Below are positions 52,068-61,490 of a stretch of DNA of 64,000 nt, one piece after another. The notes under the pieces were generated by a model. That model had not been told where the DNA came from and did no database searches. It saw nothing but the letters and a program-made list of their open reading frames with translations. The translations under genes and the position numbers were made by a program. Numbering within the stretch: position 1 is the stretch's first letter; every line of letters begins with the position of its first letter. The DNA is from Massilia timonae CCUG 45783 (GTDB lineage Bacteria > Pseudomonadota > Gammaproteobacteria > Burkholderiales > Burkholderiaceae_D): NCBI RefSeq assembly GCF_000315425.1, contig NZ_JH992924.1:1070971-1134970 (forward strand), given 5' to 3'.

Positions 52068-55000
52068 ATGTTCCTGTCCAATTTCAGTGTCAAGAAACCG
52101 GTCGCGACGGTGGTGATCATCGTCGCGATGATGGCCATCGGCCTGCTCGCGCTGTCCAAGCTGCGGGTCAACCAGAACCCCGACGTCGACATCCCCGTCA
52201 TCGTGGTCGACATCCCGTATCCGGGCGCCTCGCCCGAGACCTCGGAACGCGAGATCACCAACCGCCTCGAGAAGCAAATGCAGGCGATCCAGGGCGTCAC
52301 CGAAGTCAATTCCAACTCCTATGAGGGCGGCGCCACGATCTGGATGGAGTTCGACTTCGACCGCAATCTGATCGAAGCCTCGGACGACGTGCGCAACGCC
52401 ATCGCCGCGGTGCGCTACAAGCTGCCGATCGAGATGCGCGAGCCGGTGCTGCGCCGCATCGATCCGGCCGCCGAGCCGGTGATGTCGCTGGCGCTGTCGT
52501 CGAGCACCCAGAGCCATGCCGAGATCTCGCGCTATGCCGAGGACGTGCTGGCCGACCAGTTCCGCGCCATCGACGGCGTCTCGACGGTGGCCGTCAACGG
52601 CGCCCTGCGGCGCGAGTTGTCGGTGCTGCTGCGCGCCGAGAAGCTGCGTGAATTCAATGTGTCGGTGACGGAGGTGACCAATGCCCTGCGCAGCGGCAAT
52701 ACCAATGCGCCGGTCGGCAAGCTGCGCGACGAGCTTGACGAGAAGGGCATCCGCCTGATCGGCCGCATCGAGCGTCCCGAAGACTTTTCGCAGATCGTGG
52801 TCAAGCGCAACGGCGACACCATCGTGCGCCTGAACCAGGTGGCCGAGATCCAGGATGGCTTCGCCGACATCAACAGCCTGTCCATGCGCAGCGGCAAGCC
52901 GAACGTCGGCCTGCAGATTTCCCGCTCGCGTGACGCCTCGACCGTGGCGCTGGCCAAGAAGGTCCACGAAGTCGTCAAGGAAGCGAGCAAGCACCTGCCG
53001 GAAGGCACCAAGCTGGAAGTGACCCGCGACGGCGGCGAGGATGCGCAATCGAGCCTGAACAACGTGATCGAGGCGCTGGTGCTGGGCGCCGTGCTGACCG
53101 TGTTCGTGGTGTACGCCTTCCTCAATTCCTGGCGCTCGACCCTGATCACCGCGCTGGCCCTGCCGACCTCGGTGCTGGCGGCCTTCATCGCGGTCTGGCT
53201 GTGCGGCTTCACGCTGAACTTCATGACCCTGCTGGGCCTGTCGCTGGCGATCGGCGTGCTGATCGACGATGCGATCGTGGTGCGTGAAAACATCGTGCGC
53301 CATATGGAAATGGGTTCCGACCGCCGCACCGCGGCCCTCGAAGGCACCGCCGAGATCGGCATGGCCGTGGCCGCCACGACCTTCTCGATCATGGCCGTGT
53401 TCGTGCCGGTGGCCTTCATGCCGGGCGTCTCCGGCGAGTGGTTCCGCCCGTTCGCGCTCACCGTGACCTGCTCGGTGATCGTCTCGCTGTTCATCTCGTT
53501 CACGCTCGACCCGATGCTGTCGGCCTACTGGGGCGACCCGCCGGACCACCACAGCGCGCCCAAGAAGGGCATCGGCCGCGTGCTGGACCGCTTCAATCAC
53601 TGGTTCGACCGCCAGGCCGACCGCTACGGCCGCGTGATCGCCTGGGCGCTGCACCACCGCCGCTGGATGGGTTTCATCGCCCTGGCGAGCTTCGTCGGCG
53701 CCATCGCCCTGCATTCGAGCTTTGGCGGCTCCAGCTTCCTGCCGAAGATGGACTCGGGCACGATCATGATCGACGTGCGCGTGCCGGCATCGTCGAGCAT
53801 CGAATACGCCCGCCGCAAGGTGGAAGCGGCGGCCGAGCTGGCGCGCACCCTGCCCGAGACCGAGGACACCAACAGCAACGCCAACCTGAACGGCGGCCGG
53901 GTCTACGTCGACATCGGCAAGCGCCGCCAGCGCGACCGCAGCGCTTCCGAGGTCGCGGTGGAACTGCGCCAGAAGATCAGCCGCCTGGTCGGCGCCGAGT
54001 ACACGGTCATGGATGACCTGAGCGGCAACGGCAAGCCGGTGCAGATCGAATTCAGCGGCCCCGATTCGCGCCGCCTGATGGAACTGACCAACGCCTACAT
54101 GGCCAAGCTGCGCGAAGTGCCGGGTGCGGTCGACGTCACCCTGTCGGAACAGGATCCCAAGAACGAGCTGCAGATCGTGCTCGACCGCGGCCTGGCGAAT
54201 ATGATGGGCATTTCGGTGGGCGACGCCGCCCAGTCGCTGCGCGTGGCCTTCGCCGGCATCGAGGTGGGCGACTGGGTCGACCCGACCAGCGAGACCCGCG
54301 ACGTCGCCGTGCGCCTGCACCCGGATGACCGCGTCAATACCGAGAGCATCGAGCGCCTGCCGATCTCGGTCGGCGGCACCGGCATGATGGTGCCCCTCGA
54401 GCAGATCGCCTCGATCACCATGGGCAAGGGCCCGTCGGGCATCCGCCACAAGAACGGCGAGCGCATGATCACAGTCTCGGCCAATGCCCAGGGCCGTTCG
54501 CCGGGCGAGGTCACGGCCGACGCCATGCGCCTGGCGCGCACCTTCGACTTCCCGCCGGGCTATGGCCTGGCGCTGGGCGGCTCGGGTGAAGACCAGCAGG
54601 AGCTGTTCACCGAGATGATCATCGCGCTGCTGTCGGGCATCGCCCTGATGTACCTGATCCTGGTGATGCAGTTCGGTTCCTTCACCGCGCCGATCGGCGT
54701 GATGATGTCGCTGCCGCTGTCGCTGATCGGCGTGGTCGTGGCGCTGATCATCACGGGGCACACGCTCAATCTGATGAGCATGATCGGCATCATCATGCTG
54801 ATGGGCCTGGTGGCCAAGAATGCGATCCTGCTGCTGGACGCCGCCCGCGCCCTGGAGCACGAAGGCATGGACCGCGAAGAAGCGCTGATGGCGGCGGGCC
54901 GCAAGCGCCTGCGTCCGATCCTGATGACCACCTTCGCGCTGATCGCCGGCATGCTGCCGGTGGCGCTGGCCTTCGGCGACGCGGGCGAGTTCTACCAGCC

Positions 55001-55268
55001 GCTGGCGATCGCCATCATCGGCGGCACGATCACCTCGACCGTGCTGACGCTGCTGGTGGTGCCGACCTTCTACGACAGCATCGAGATCGCCCGCGACCGC
55101 ATGCTGGCCAAGTATGGCCGCCGCGCCGAGCGCTGGAACGCGCTGCCGGCCTTCCTGATGACCTTCGTGGAAGCGATCCTGACCCTGACCTTCGTGCGCC
55201 TGGTCTATCGCGTGATCGTCCGCGCCGGCCGCTTTGTCACCGGTCGCGGCAAGGCCGTCCCGGCCTGA
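52068..55268 (+). CDS. RND efflux pump permease (AcrB/HAE-1 type)
   Basis: A 1066-residue proton-driven transporter with 12 transmembrane segments and two large periplasmic loops. The N-terminal MFLSNFSVKKPVATVVII, the TM4 motif GVLIDDAIVVREN with the paired proton-relay Asp residues, and the late IMLMGLVAKNAILLLDAAR are family landmarks. It probably exports drugs, solvents or metabolites with the adjacent adaptor. The length is slightly above AcrB, with a C-terminal Arg-rich tail. A terminator at 55308-55339 ends the operon. No regulator is adjacent. Confidence 0.95.
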   Translation: MFLSNFSVKKPVATVVIIVAMMAIGLLALSKLRVNQNPDVDIPVIVVDIPYPGASPETSEREITNRLEKQMQAIQGVTEVNSNSYEGGATIWMEFDFDRNLIEASDDVRNAIAAVRYKLPIEMREPVLRRIDPAAEPVMSLALSSSTQSHAEISRYAEDVLADQFRAIDGVSTVAVNGALRRELSVLLRAEKLREFNVSVTEVTNALRSGNTNAPVGKLRDELDEKGIRLIGRIERPEDFSQIVVKRNGDTIVRLNQVAEIQDGFADINSLSMRSGKPNVGLQISRSRDASTVALAKKVHEVVKEASKHLPEGTKLEVTRDGGEDAQSSLNNVIEALVLGAVLTVFVVYAFLNSWRSTLITALALPTSVLAAFIAVWLCGFTLNFMTLLGLSLAIGVLIDDAIVVRENIVRHMEMGSDRRTAALEGTAEIGMAVAATTFSIMAVFVPVAFMPGVSGEWFRPFALTVTCSVIVSLFISFTLDPMLSAYWGDPPDHHSAPKKGIGRVLDRFNHWFDRQADRYGRVIAWALHHRRWMGFIALASFVGAIALHSSFGGSSFLPKMDSGTIMIDVRVPASSSIEYARRKVEAAAELARTLPETEDTNSNANLNGGRVYVDIGKRRQRDRSASEVAVELRQKISRLVGAEYTVMDDLSGNGKPVQIEFSGPDSRRLMELTNAYMAKLREVPGAVDVTLSEQDPKNELQIVLDRGLANMMGISVGDAAQSLRVAFAGIEVGDWVDPTSETRDVAVRLHPDDRVNTESIERLPISVGGTGMMVPLEQIASITMGKGPSGIRHKNGERMITVSANAQGRSPGEVTADAMRLARTFDFPPGYGLALGGSGEDQQELFTEMIIALLSGIALMYLILVMQFGSFTAPIGVMMSLPLSLIGVVVALIITGHTLNLMSMIGIIMLMGLVAKNAILLLDAARALEHEGMDREEALMAAGRKRLRPILMTTFALIAGMLPVALAFGDAGEFYQPLAIAIIGGTITSTVLTLLVVPTFYDSIEIARDRMLAKYGRRAERWNALPAFLMTFVEAILTLTFVRLVYRVIVRAGRFVTGRGKAVPA

Positions 55269-55307
55269 TCCTCACCCTGCGGGCGGCGCCAGCCGTCCTT
55301 TGCCCCT

Positions 55308-55339
55308 ACACGGCCAGCCATGCGCTGGCCGTGTCTTTT
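55308..55339 (+). terminator. Rho-independent terminator of the RND operon
   Basis: ACACGGCCAGC (55308-55318) pairs perfectly with GCTGGCCGTGT (55324-55334) around a 5-nt loop, followed by CTTTT. It lies 40 bp after the pump stop. Confidence 0.92.
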
Positions 55340-55511
55340 CAACGATGGGTCGCATGGGCTCGCCGTGCAGTCGCCGTTGTTGCGTCAGTATTTCCTGTTG
55401 TTATGGTCTAATAGCGGGTGCCTTGTGGATAATTCGATACTGAACTGCTTGCGTAGTAGTGAACAGTGTTTCAAGAATCCCGTCTTCCATCCCTCCCGCC
55501 GTTAGGTCTCC

Positions 55512-58500
55512 ATGCCCATGTCAGTAATCCCATCACCCTCCACACCTGCCGGTTCCGATATGAACTGGCTCGCCGGCGGCGGCGAGATGGGCGAACTGAT
55601 CCGCAGCATGGACTGGTCGAAGACGCCGCTCGGGCCGCTGTCCGACTGGCCGCAGAGCCTGCGCACCTCGGTCAGCCTGTGCCTGTCGTCGACCTTCCCG
55701 ATCCTGGTGTGCTGGGGGCCGGAGGACATCCAGATTTACAACGACGCCTACCGCCCGATCTGCGGCGACCTGCATCCGGCGTCGATGGGGGCGCCGTTCA
55801 AGGTCATCTGGGCCTCGGCCCTGCCGGTGGTGGGGGCCGCCTTCGAACGCGCCCACCAGGGCGAGGGCGCCTACATCAAGGACCAGCAGATGTTCCTCGA
55901 CCGCAGCGGCTATCTCGAGGAAGCGAACATGACGTTCTCGTTCTCGCCGATCCGCGACGAGTCGGGGGCGGTGGGCGGCGTCTTCCACCCGATCACCGAG
56001 ACCACGGCCCAGGTGCTGGGCGCGCGCCGCACCCAGGGCCTGCGCGACCTGACCGCCGGCCTGGCCTCGACCCGTTCGATGGCCGAGATCGGCCAGCAGC
56101 TGACGGTCCACGTCGAGCGCATGAAGGCCGACGTGCCTTTCCTGCTGTTCTACCAGATCGACCAGGACAGCGGAACCCTGGCGCTGCGCGGCGGCGGCGG
56201 CTTGCCGGCGCACTGCGCGCTGGCGCCGCAGTCGGCGCGTCTGGACGACGCCTGCTGGCCGTTCGCGCGCTGCGCCGCCACGGGCGCGGCGGCGCAGGTC
56301 GACGACGTCGCCGAACGGCTCGGCGGCGCGGCCTGCGGACCCTACGACGATCCGCCGCGCTCGGCCCTGGTGCTGCCGCTTTCCCTGCCGGGCCAGCAAG
56401 AGCTGTTCGGCTTCGTGGTCGCCGGCGTGAGCGTGCGCCGCGCGCTCGACGCCGACTATCGCAACTTCTACGAATTGCTGGGGGCGGCGGTGAACACCGC
56501 GGTCGGCAACGTCATCGCCTACGAGCAGGAACAGCGCCGGGCCGAAGAACTGGCCAAGATCGACCGCGCCAAGACCGCCTTCTTCTCGAACGTGTCGCAT
56601 GAATTCCGCACCCCGCTGACCCTGATCCTGGGTCCGCTCGACGACGCCCTGGCGGACGCCGCGGACAGCATGAGCGCGGCCCAGAGGAAGCGCATCGAGG
56701 TCACCCACCGCAATGCGCTGCGCCTGCTCAAGCTGGTCAACTCGCTGCTCGACTTCTCGCGCATCGAGGCCGGCCGGGTGCAGGCCAGCTACGTGCCGGT
56801 GGACCTGGCGCACCTGACGCTCGACCTGGCCGGGGTGTTCGAGTCGGCCATGGCCAAGGGCGGCCTGGACTACAAGGTCGCGCTGCAGGACCTGGGCCGG
56901 CCGGTCTACGTCGACCGCGACATGTGGGAAAAAATCGTCTTCAACCTGCTGTCGAACGCCTTCAAGTTCACCCTGCACGGCAGCGTCACGATCAGCCTGC
57001 GCGAGCACGCCGGCATGGCGCGGCTGTCGGTGCAGGACACCGGCACCGGCATTCCCGAGCACGAGCTGCCGCGCATGTTCGAGCGCTTCCACCGCATCGA
57101 GGGCGCGCCGGGGCGCACCTATGAAGGCACCGGCATCGGCCTGGCCCTGATCCAGGAACTGGTGCGCCTGCACGGCGGCACGATCGCCGTCTCGAGCGTG
57201 TTCGGCGAAGGCACGCGCTTCGACGTCGACCTGCCGTTTGGCCAGGCCCACCTGCCGCAAGACCGCATCCTGCACGCGCCGGACGCGATGGAAGACCGCC
57301 AGCGCATGGGCTCCGCCTTCGTCGAGGAAGCGCTGCGCTGGCTGCCGGACGCCGAAGCCGAACCCCACGAGGAGGAGCAGGCGGCGCCGGTCGACATGGC
57401 CGGCCAGGCGCGCCCGCGCATCCTGATCGCCGACGACAACAACGATATGCGGGCCTACCTCAAGGCGCTGCTCGAGCCGCACGCCGAGGTGCGCGCCTGC
57501 GCCGACGGCCAGGCCGCCTTCGAACTCGCGCTGGCCGACCCGCCCGACCTGCTGCTGAGCGACGTGATGATGCCGAAGCTCGACGGCTTCGGCCTGATCG
57601 CGCAGATCCGCGCCAGCGAGGAGCTGCGCCTGCTGCCGGTGATGCTGCTGTCGGCGCGCGCCGGCGAGGAAGCCAAGGTCGAGGGCCTGCAGGCCGGCGC
57701 CGACGACTACCTGGTCAAGCCGTTCTCGGCCAACGAGCTGCTGGCGCGGGTGCGCACCCAGGTGGCGCTGGGCCGCGAGCGCAGCCAGATGGAGCGCGAT
57801 GCGCGGGCGCGCGAAGCCCATGTGCGGGCGCTGGTCGACGCCTCGCCGGCCATGCTGTGGACCACCGACAACGAGGGCCAGTGCACCTATCTCAGCCAGC
57901 GCTGGTACGACTACACCGGCCGCACGCCGGAACAGGACCTGGGCCTGGGCTGGCTCGACAATACCCACCCCGACGACCGCCAGCGCTCGGGCGAGATCTT
58001 CCTGGCCGCGAGCGCGGCGCGCGAGCCGTTCTCGATCGACTACCGCCTGCGCTGCCACGACGGCAGCTACCGTTGGTTCATCGACGCCGGCCTGCCGCGC
58101 GCGAACGCGGCGGGCGAGCCGGACGGCTACGTCGGCACGGTGATCGACGTTCATGCGCGCAAGATGCTGCAGGAGCGCTTCGAGCGGGTGTCCGAGGCGG
58201 GCGACATCGGCGTCTGGTATGCCGACGCGCCGTTCACCGAGTTCCAGCTCAATGCCGAGATGGCCTTGCACTTCGGCCTGGACGGCGCGCGCGCGGCCTC
58301 GGTCGACACGCTGCTGGCGGCGGTCGACCCGGAAGACCGCGAGCGGCTGGCCGGCAGCGTGGCGCACGCGGTGCGCGCCGGCGCGCCGCTCGACCTCGAG
58401 TTCCGCACCGTGGCGGGCGACGCGCCGCGCTGGCTGCGGGCGATCGGCTGGTGCGGCCTGGACAAGCACGGCCAGCCGGAGCGCTTCGACGGCGTGACCC

Positions 58501-59696
58501 TCGACATCGACAGCCAGAAGTACGCCGAGCAGGAGTTGCAGCGCCTGGCCAACGAGCTGGGACAGAAGAACCGCGCGCAGAGCGACTTCCTGTTCACGCT
58601 GGCGCACGAGCTGCGCAACCCGCTGGCCCCGATCCGTTCGGGGCTGGAGCTGATGCGCATCGGCGCCGCCGGCGGCGACGTGCAGGCCATCATGCGGCGC
58701 CAGGTCGACCACATGGTGCACCTGGTCGACGACCTGCTCGACATGGCGCGCCTGGCCGAGGGCAAGGTGACCCTGCGCCTGGAACGGGTGCGGCTGGACG
58801 ACGTGGTGCGCGAGGCGGTCGACATGAGCATGCCGCTGGTGGAAGCCGGCAAGCACGCGTTGTCCGTGCGCCTGCCGCAGGAACCGCTGGCGCTGCACGC
58901 CGACCGCCACCGCGTGGCCCAGGTGCTGAGCAACCTGCTCAACAACGCGGCCAAGTACACGCCGCAGGGCGGCGCGATCGAGCTGGTGGTGCGCGTCGAG
59001 GCGAACGAGGTGGCGCTCACGGTGTCGGACAACGGCATCGGCATCGCCGCGCCGGCGCTGGAGACGATATTCGATATGTATGCACAAGCCCATCTCGGCA
59101 GCGGGATGGCGCAGGGCGGCCTGGGCGTGGGCCTGAACCTGGTCCAGCGCCTGGTCAAGCTGCACGGCGGCCGGGTGGCGGCCAGCAGCGCCGGCGCCGG
59201 CATGGGCAGCCGGTTCACGGTGTGGCTACCGTTGCCGCAGGGTGCGCTGGCTGGGCTGCCCTCCGCAGCCGCGCCCGAACCGGTGACCGCGCCGGTCTCC
59301 GCCACACCGGGCGGCATGCTGCGCATTCTCGTGGTGGACGACAATGTCGACGCGGCCGAGACCTTGCAAGCCCTGCTCGAAATGAACGACCACACCGTCA
59401 GCGTCGCCAACGACGGCGCCGCGGCATTGCGCCTCGCCGGAGAACACCTGCCGCAGGTGGTGTTCCTGGACATCGGCCTGCCCGACATGAGCGGCCATGA
59501 GGCGGCCGAGGCGATGCGCCGCATTCCGGGCATGGAAGACGCGACGCTGGTGGCGCTGACGGGATGGGGGGCGGAGCAGGACCGGCGACGGTCGAGCGAG
59601 GCGGGGTTCGATCATCACCTGACCAAGCCGGCCGATTTCACGATGGTGGAGAATCTGATCCGCGACGTCGCGGCAAAGCAGCGCACGACTGACTAG
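55512..59696 (+). CDS. 1394-residue hybrid kinase with two kinase cores and two receivers
   Basis: An unusually large cytosolic sensor. Order: a PAS-like input domain (about 15-165), GAF-like (about 175-335), HisKA with His363 in NVSHEFRTPL, HATPase (NLLSNAFKFT, then GIGLALIQEL), receiver 1 with Asp684 (LLLSDVMMP), PAS domains (about 770-1010), a second HisKA with His1032 in TLAHELRNPLAPI, a second HATPase (NLLNNAAKYTP, GVGLNLVQRL), and receiver 2 with Asp1320 (VFLDIGLPDMSG). All phosphorylation residues are intact, so it could run two phosphorelays in one chain. ATG at 55512. It has its own promoter region after the RND terminator. No output regulator is adjacent. Confidence 0.9.
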   Translation: MPMSVIPSPSTPAGSDMNWLAGGGEMGELIRSMDWSKTPLGPLSDWPQSLRTSVSLCLSSTFPILVCWGPEDIQIYNDAYRPICGDLHPASMGAPFKVIWASALPVVGAAFERAHQGEGAYIKDQQMFLDRSGYLEEANMTFSFSPIRDESGAVGGVFHPITETTAQVLGARRTQGLRDLTAGLASTRSMAEIGQQLTVHVERMKADVPFLLFYQIDQDSGTLALRGGGGLPAHCALAPQSARLDDACWPFARCAATGAAAQVDDVAERLGGAACGPYDDPPRSALVLPLSLPGQQELFGFVVAGVSVRRALDADYRNFYELLGAAVNTAVGNVIAYEQEQRRAEELAKIDRAKTAFFSNVSHEFRTPLTLILGPLDDALADAADSMSAAQRKRIEVTHRNALRLLKLVNSLLDFSRIEAGRVQASYVPVDLAHLTLDLAGVFESAMAKGGLDYKVALQDLGRPVYVDRDMWEKIVFNLLSNAFKFTLHGSVTISLREHAGMARLSVQDTGTGIPEHELPRMFERFHRIEGAPGRTYEGTGIGLALIQELVRLHGGTIAVSSVFGEGTRFDVDLPFGQAHLPQDRILHAPDAMEDRQRMGSAFVEEALRWLPDAEAEPHEEEQAAPVDMAGQARPRILIADDNNDMRAYLKALLEPHAEVRACADGQAAFELALADPPDLLLSDVMMPKLDGFGLIAQIRASEELRLLPVMLLSARAGEEAKVEGLQAGADDYLVKPFSANELLARVRTQVALGRERSQMERDARAREAHVRALVDASPAMLWTTDNEGQCTYLSQRWYDYTGRTPEQDLGLGWLDNTHPDDRQRSGEIFLAASAAREPFSIDYRLRCHDGSYRWFIDAGLPRANAAGEPDGYVGTVIDVHARKMLQERFERVSEAGDIGVWYADAPFTEFQLNAEMALHFGLDGARAASVDTLLAAVDPEDRERLAGSVAHAVRAGAPLDLEFRTVAGDAPRWLRAIGWCGLDKHGQPERFDGVTLDIDSQKYAEQELQRLANELGQKNRAQSDFLFTLAHELRNPLAPIRSGLELMRIGAAGGDVQAIMRRQVDHMVHLVDDLLDMARLAEGKVTLRLERVRLDDVVREAVDMSMPLVEAGKHALSVRLPQEPLALHADRHRVAQVLSNLLNNAAKYTPQGGAIELVVRVEANEVALTVSDNGIGIAAPALETIFDMYAQAHLGSGMAQGGLGVGLNLVQRLVKLHGGRVAASSAGAGMGSRFTVWLPLPQGALAGLPSAAAPEPVTAPVSATPGGMLRILVVDDNVDAAETLQALLEMNDHTVSVANDGAAALRLAGEHLPQVVFLDIGLPDMSGHEAAEAMRRIPGMEDATLVALTGWGAEQDRRRSSEAGFDHHLTKPADFTMVENLIRDVAAKQRTTD

Positions 59697-59720
59697 CCGA
59701 CGGCGGCAGGTGCGGGCCTG

Positions 59721-59752
59721 AAAAAAAACAACCCGGCCGTGAGGGGCCGGGT
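59721..59752 (-). terminator. Rho-independent terminator of the lipoprotein gene
   Basis: ACCCGGCC (59731-59738) pairs with GGCCGGGT (59745-59752) around a 6-nt loop. An A8 run at 59721-59728 becomes a U-tract for the leftward transcript. It may also serve the converging kinase gene. Confidence 0.87.
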
Positions 59753-59825
59753 GCTGGTATTGGGTAGAGCGCTACCCCGAGCGCGCCCCGCGCGCAGGGC
59801 GTCGTTCGGGGCGTTGGCCAATCGA

Positions 59826-60218
59826 TTACTGGCCGGTGGTGCCGGTCGGCGGCGTGGTGGTGGTCTGCGGATCGGTGGTGGTGGTGCCGGTGGCGCCTTC
59901 GGCGGTGCCGGTGCCGGTGGTGCCGGTCGCGCCGGTGGTGCCTGCCGCGCCGCTGGTGTCGCCGGCGGTGCCGGTCGCGCCGGTGGTGCCGCTGGTGCCC
60001 ATGTCGGTGGTGCCGGTGCCGGTGGTGCCGGTGCCGGTTGCGCCGGTGCCCACGTCACCCGTGGTGCCGGTGGCGCCCGAGGTGCTGCTTGGCATGGTCG
60101 CCGAGGTGTCGGCCGGGGTGGTGGTGGTCGCTGCGTCGTCCTTCTTGCAGGCGCCCAGCAGGGTGGCCAGAACCGCGGCGGTCAGCAGGATTTTTGGTGC
60201 TTTGGTCATTGCATTCAT
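59826..60218 (-). CDS. Small lipoprotein with Thr/Gly repeat tail
   Basis: A 130-residue protein with a lipoprotein signal (LLTAAVLATLLGAC). Everything after the lipidated Cys is low complexity: a short acidic and Lys start (KKDDA), then about 95 residues built from TG, TGT and GTTG units, ending in a TTTTPPTGTTGQ-like tail. No globular domain is possible to recognise. Such tails may extend from the membrane as a flexible spacer. The ATG at 60218 is preceded by GAGGAG. Repeat copy number is likely to vary between strains by slippage. The 267 bp upstream hold no gene. Confidence 0.8.
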   Translation of the reverse strand: MNAMTKAPKILLTAAVLATLLGACKKDDAATTTTPADTSATMPSSTSGATGTTGDVGTGATGTGTTGTGTTDMGTSGTTGATGTAGDTSGAAGTTGATGTTGTGTAEGATGTTTTDPQTTTTPPTGTTGQ

Positions 60219-60485
60219 TTTTAAACTCCTCGTTTACGTCTATCTTTGTGCCGCAGCTTCCAGCTCATTGGTGAGGCGCTGGAAGAACAACGGCGCCAGT
60301 TAGTTCCACCCCTTTGCAATTCAAGGGAGGAACACTCAGGGAACCGACGCAATACGCGGCCCCGGTGCGTACTTCAATCCAACTGTGCCCATTAGACCGG
60401 ATGCCCGGCTGCCGGTTCGTTAGATACCGCACTCTTGCGAAACTCCGTAACATTTTTTACAGAGTTTTCTTTCACCGGGCAAAAG

Positions 60486-61481
60486 TCAAGCACCCAGTTG
60501 TTCGTCCCCCGGAACAGTCCGGATGTTCCGGTCATCGGCGCTGCGCTTGATATGGTCGGTGTGAGCAAGCTGTTCCAGCAGCGCGGGAACTTCCATGGAG
60601 ATTTCTCGCGCCAAATATCCCAGAGTGCCCAGCCGTTGCGCCAGGCGGTCGCCGGCGCGGGCGTGCAAGGCCACGCCCCAGCAGGCCGCCTGTTCCGGCG
60701 CGGCGCCGCGCGCCAGCAGGCCGGCGATGATGCCGGCCAGTACGTCGCCCGACCCTGAAATGGCCAGGCCAATATTGCCTGCGCCTTCGTGTTGCCACAG
60801 CGTGCCGTCCGGCGCCGCGATCACCGTGCGTGCGCCCTTGAGCGCGATCACCGCATTCCATTCGCGCGCCGCCTGCAGCGCCGGCGCGTCCGGCGCGCCG
60901 ACGAGGCATTCTTTCTCGAGGCCGGTCAGGTGGGCCATCTCGCCGCAATGCGGGGTCATGACCACGGGCCGCTCGAAGCGCATCGGCTTGCCCTCGGGCC
61001 AGTCGTGCGGCATGTGCAGCATGACGTCCATGGCGCAGGCATCGAGCACCAGGCCGACGCCGGCTGCGTCCAGGCGCGGCAGCAGCGCGTGCACCAGGCG
61101 CGCGGTGCAGGGGGCGTCGCGCATGCCGGGGCCGACCAGCACCGCGTCGACCTTGTCGGCCAGCGGATCGAGGCTGCCTAGTGCGTCCAGGTGGAAACCG
61201 TCGGTGTCGTTCTCGAGAAGGCCGATCACGCGCGCCTCGGGCATCGCCAGCGCCACCAGCTGGGCCACGCTGGCCCCGGTGGCGATGGTCAGCTTGCCGG
61301 CGCCGGCGCGCAGGGCCGCGGTGGCGGCCAGGATGATGGCGCCCGGCATTTCGCGCGAGCCGCCCAGCACCAGGACGTGGCCGCGCAATTCCTTGTCGCC
61401 CTCGGCCTGTGGTTGCGGCAGCGGCCACGCCGCCAGATAGTCGGCATCGACGTCGTGCACGGTGTGATTGGTGGAATCCAT
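60486..61481 (-). CDS. nnrD: ADP-dependent NAD(P)H-hydrate dehydratase (NnrD domain only)
   Basis: A 331-residue protein with the ribokinase-like CARKD fold. HVLVLGGSREMPGA near the start, VMTPHCGEMAHLTG in the middle and ISGSGDVLAGIIAGLLARG towards the end are family motifs. It repairs hydrated NAD(P)H using ADP. In E. coli the NnrE epimerase is fused in front; here only the dehydratase is encoded, so an epimerase must be elsewhere. It lies 9 bp downstream of the histidine phosphatase gene on the same strand and is probably co-transcribed. Cytoplasmic. Confidence 0.92.
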   Translation of the reverse strand: MDSTNHTVHDVDADYLAAWPLPQPQAEGDKELRGHVLVLGGSREMPGAIILAATAALRAGAGKLTIATGASVAQLVALAMPEARVIGLLENDTDGFHLDALGSLDPLADKVDAVLVGPGMRDAPCTARLVHALLPRLDAAGVGLVLDACAMDVMLHMPHDWPEGKPMRFERPVVMTPHCGEMAHLTGLEKECLVGAPDAPALQAAREWNAVIALKGARTVIAAPDGTLWQHEGAGNIGLAISGSGDVLAGIIAGLLARGAAPEQAACWGVALHARAGDRLAQRLGTLGYLAREISMEVPALLEQLAHTDHIKRSADDRNIRTVPGDEQLGA

Positions 61482-61490
61482 GGTGCGGCC

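Noticed and set aside
50925..54860. A very long open frame on the reverse strand of the RND genes
   Set aside because: It is His/Gln/Arg-rich shadow sequence created by GC-biased third positions of the adaptor and pump genes, which have full family motifs on the forward strand.
55533..59165. A long reverse-strand frame opposite the large hybrid kinase
   Set aside because: The composition is that of an antisense shadow, and the forward strand encodes intact kinase and receiver motifs.
59826..60218. Dense short repeats that could look like a CRISPR array
   Set aside because: There is no constant repeat with unique spacers; the units are codons of a Thr/Gly-rich lipoprotein tail.
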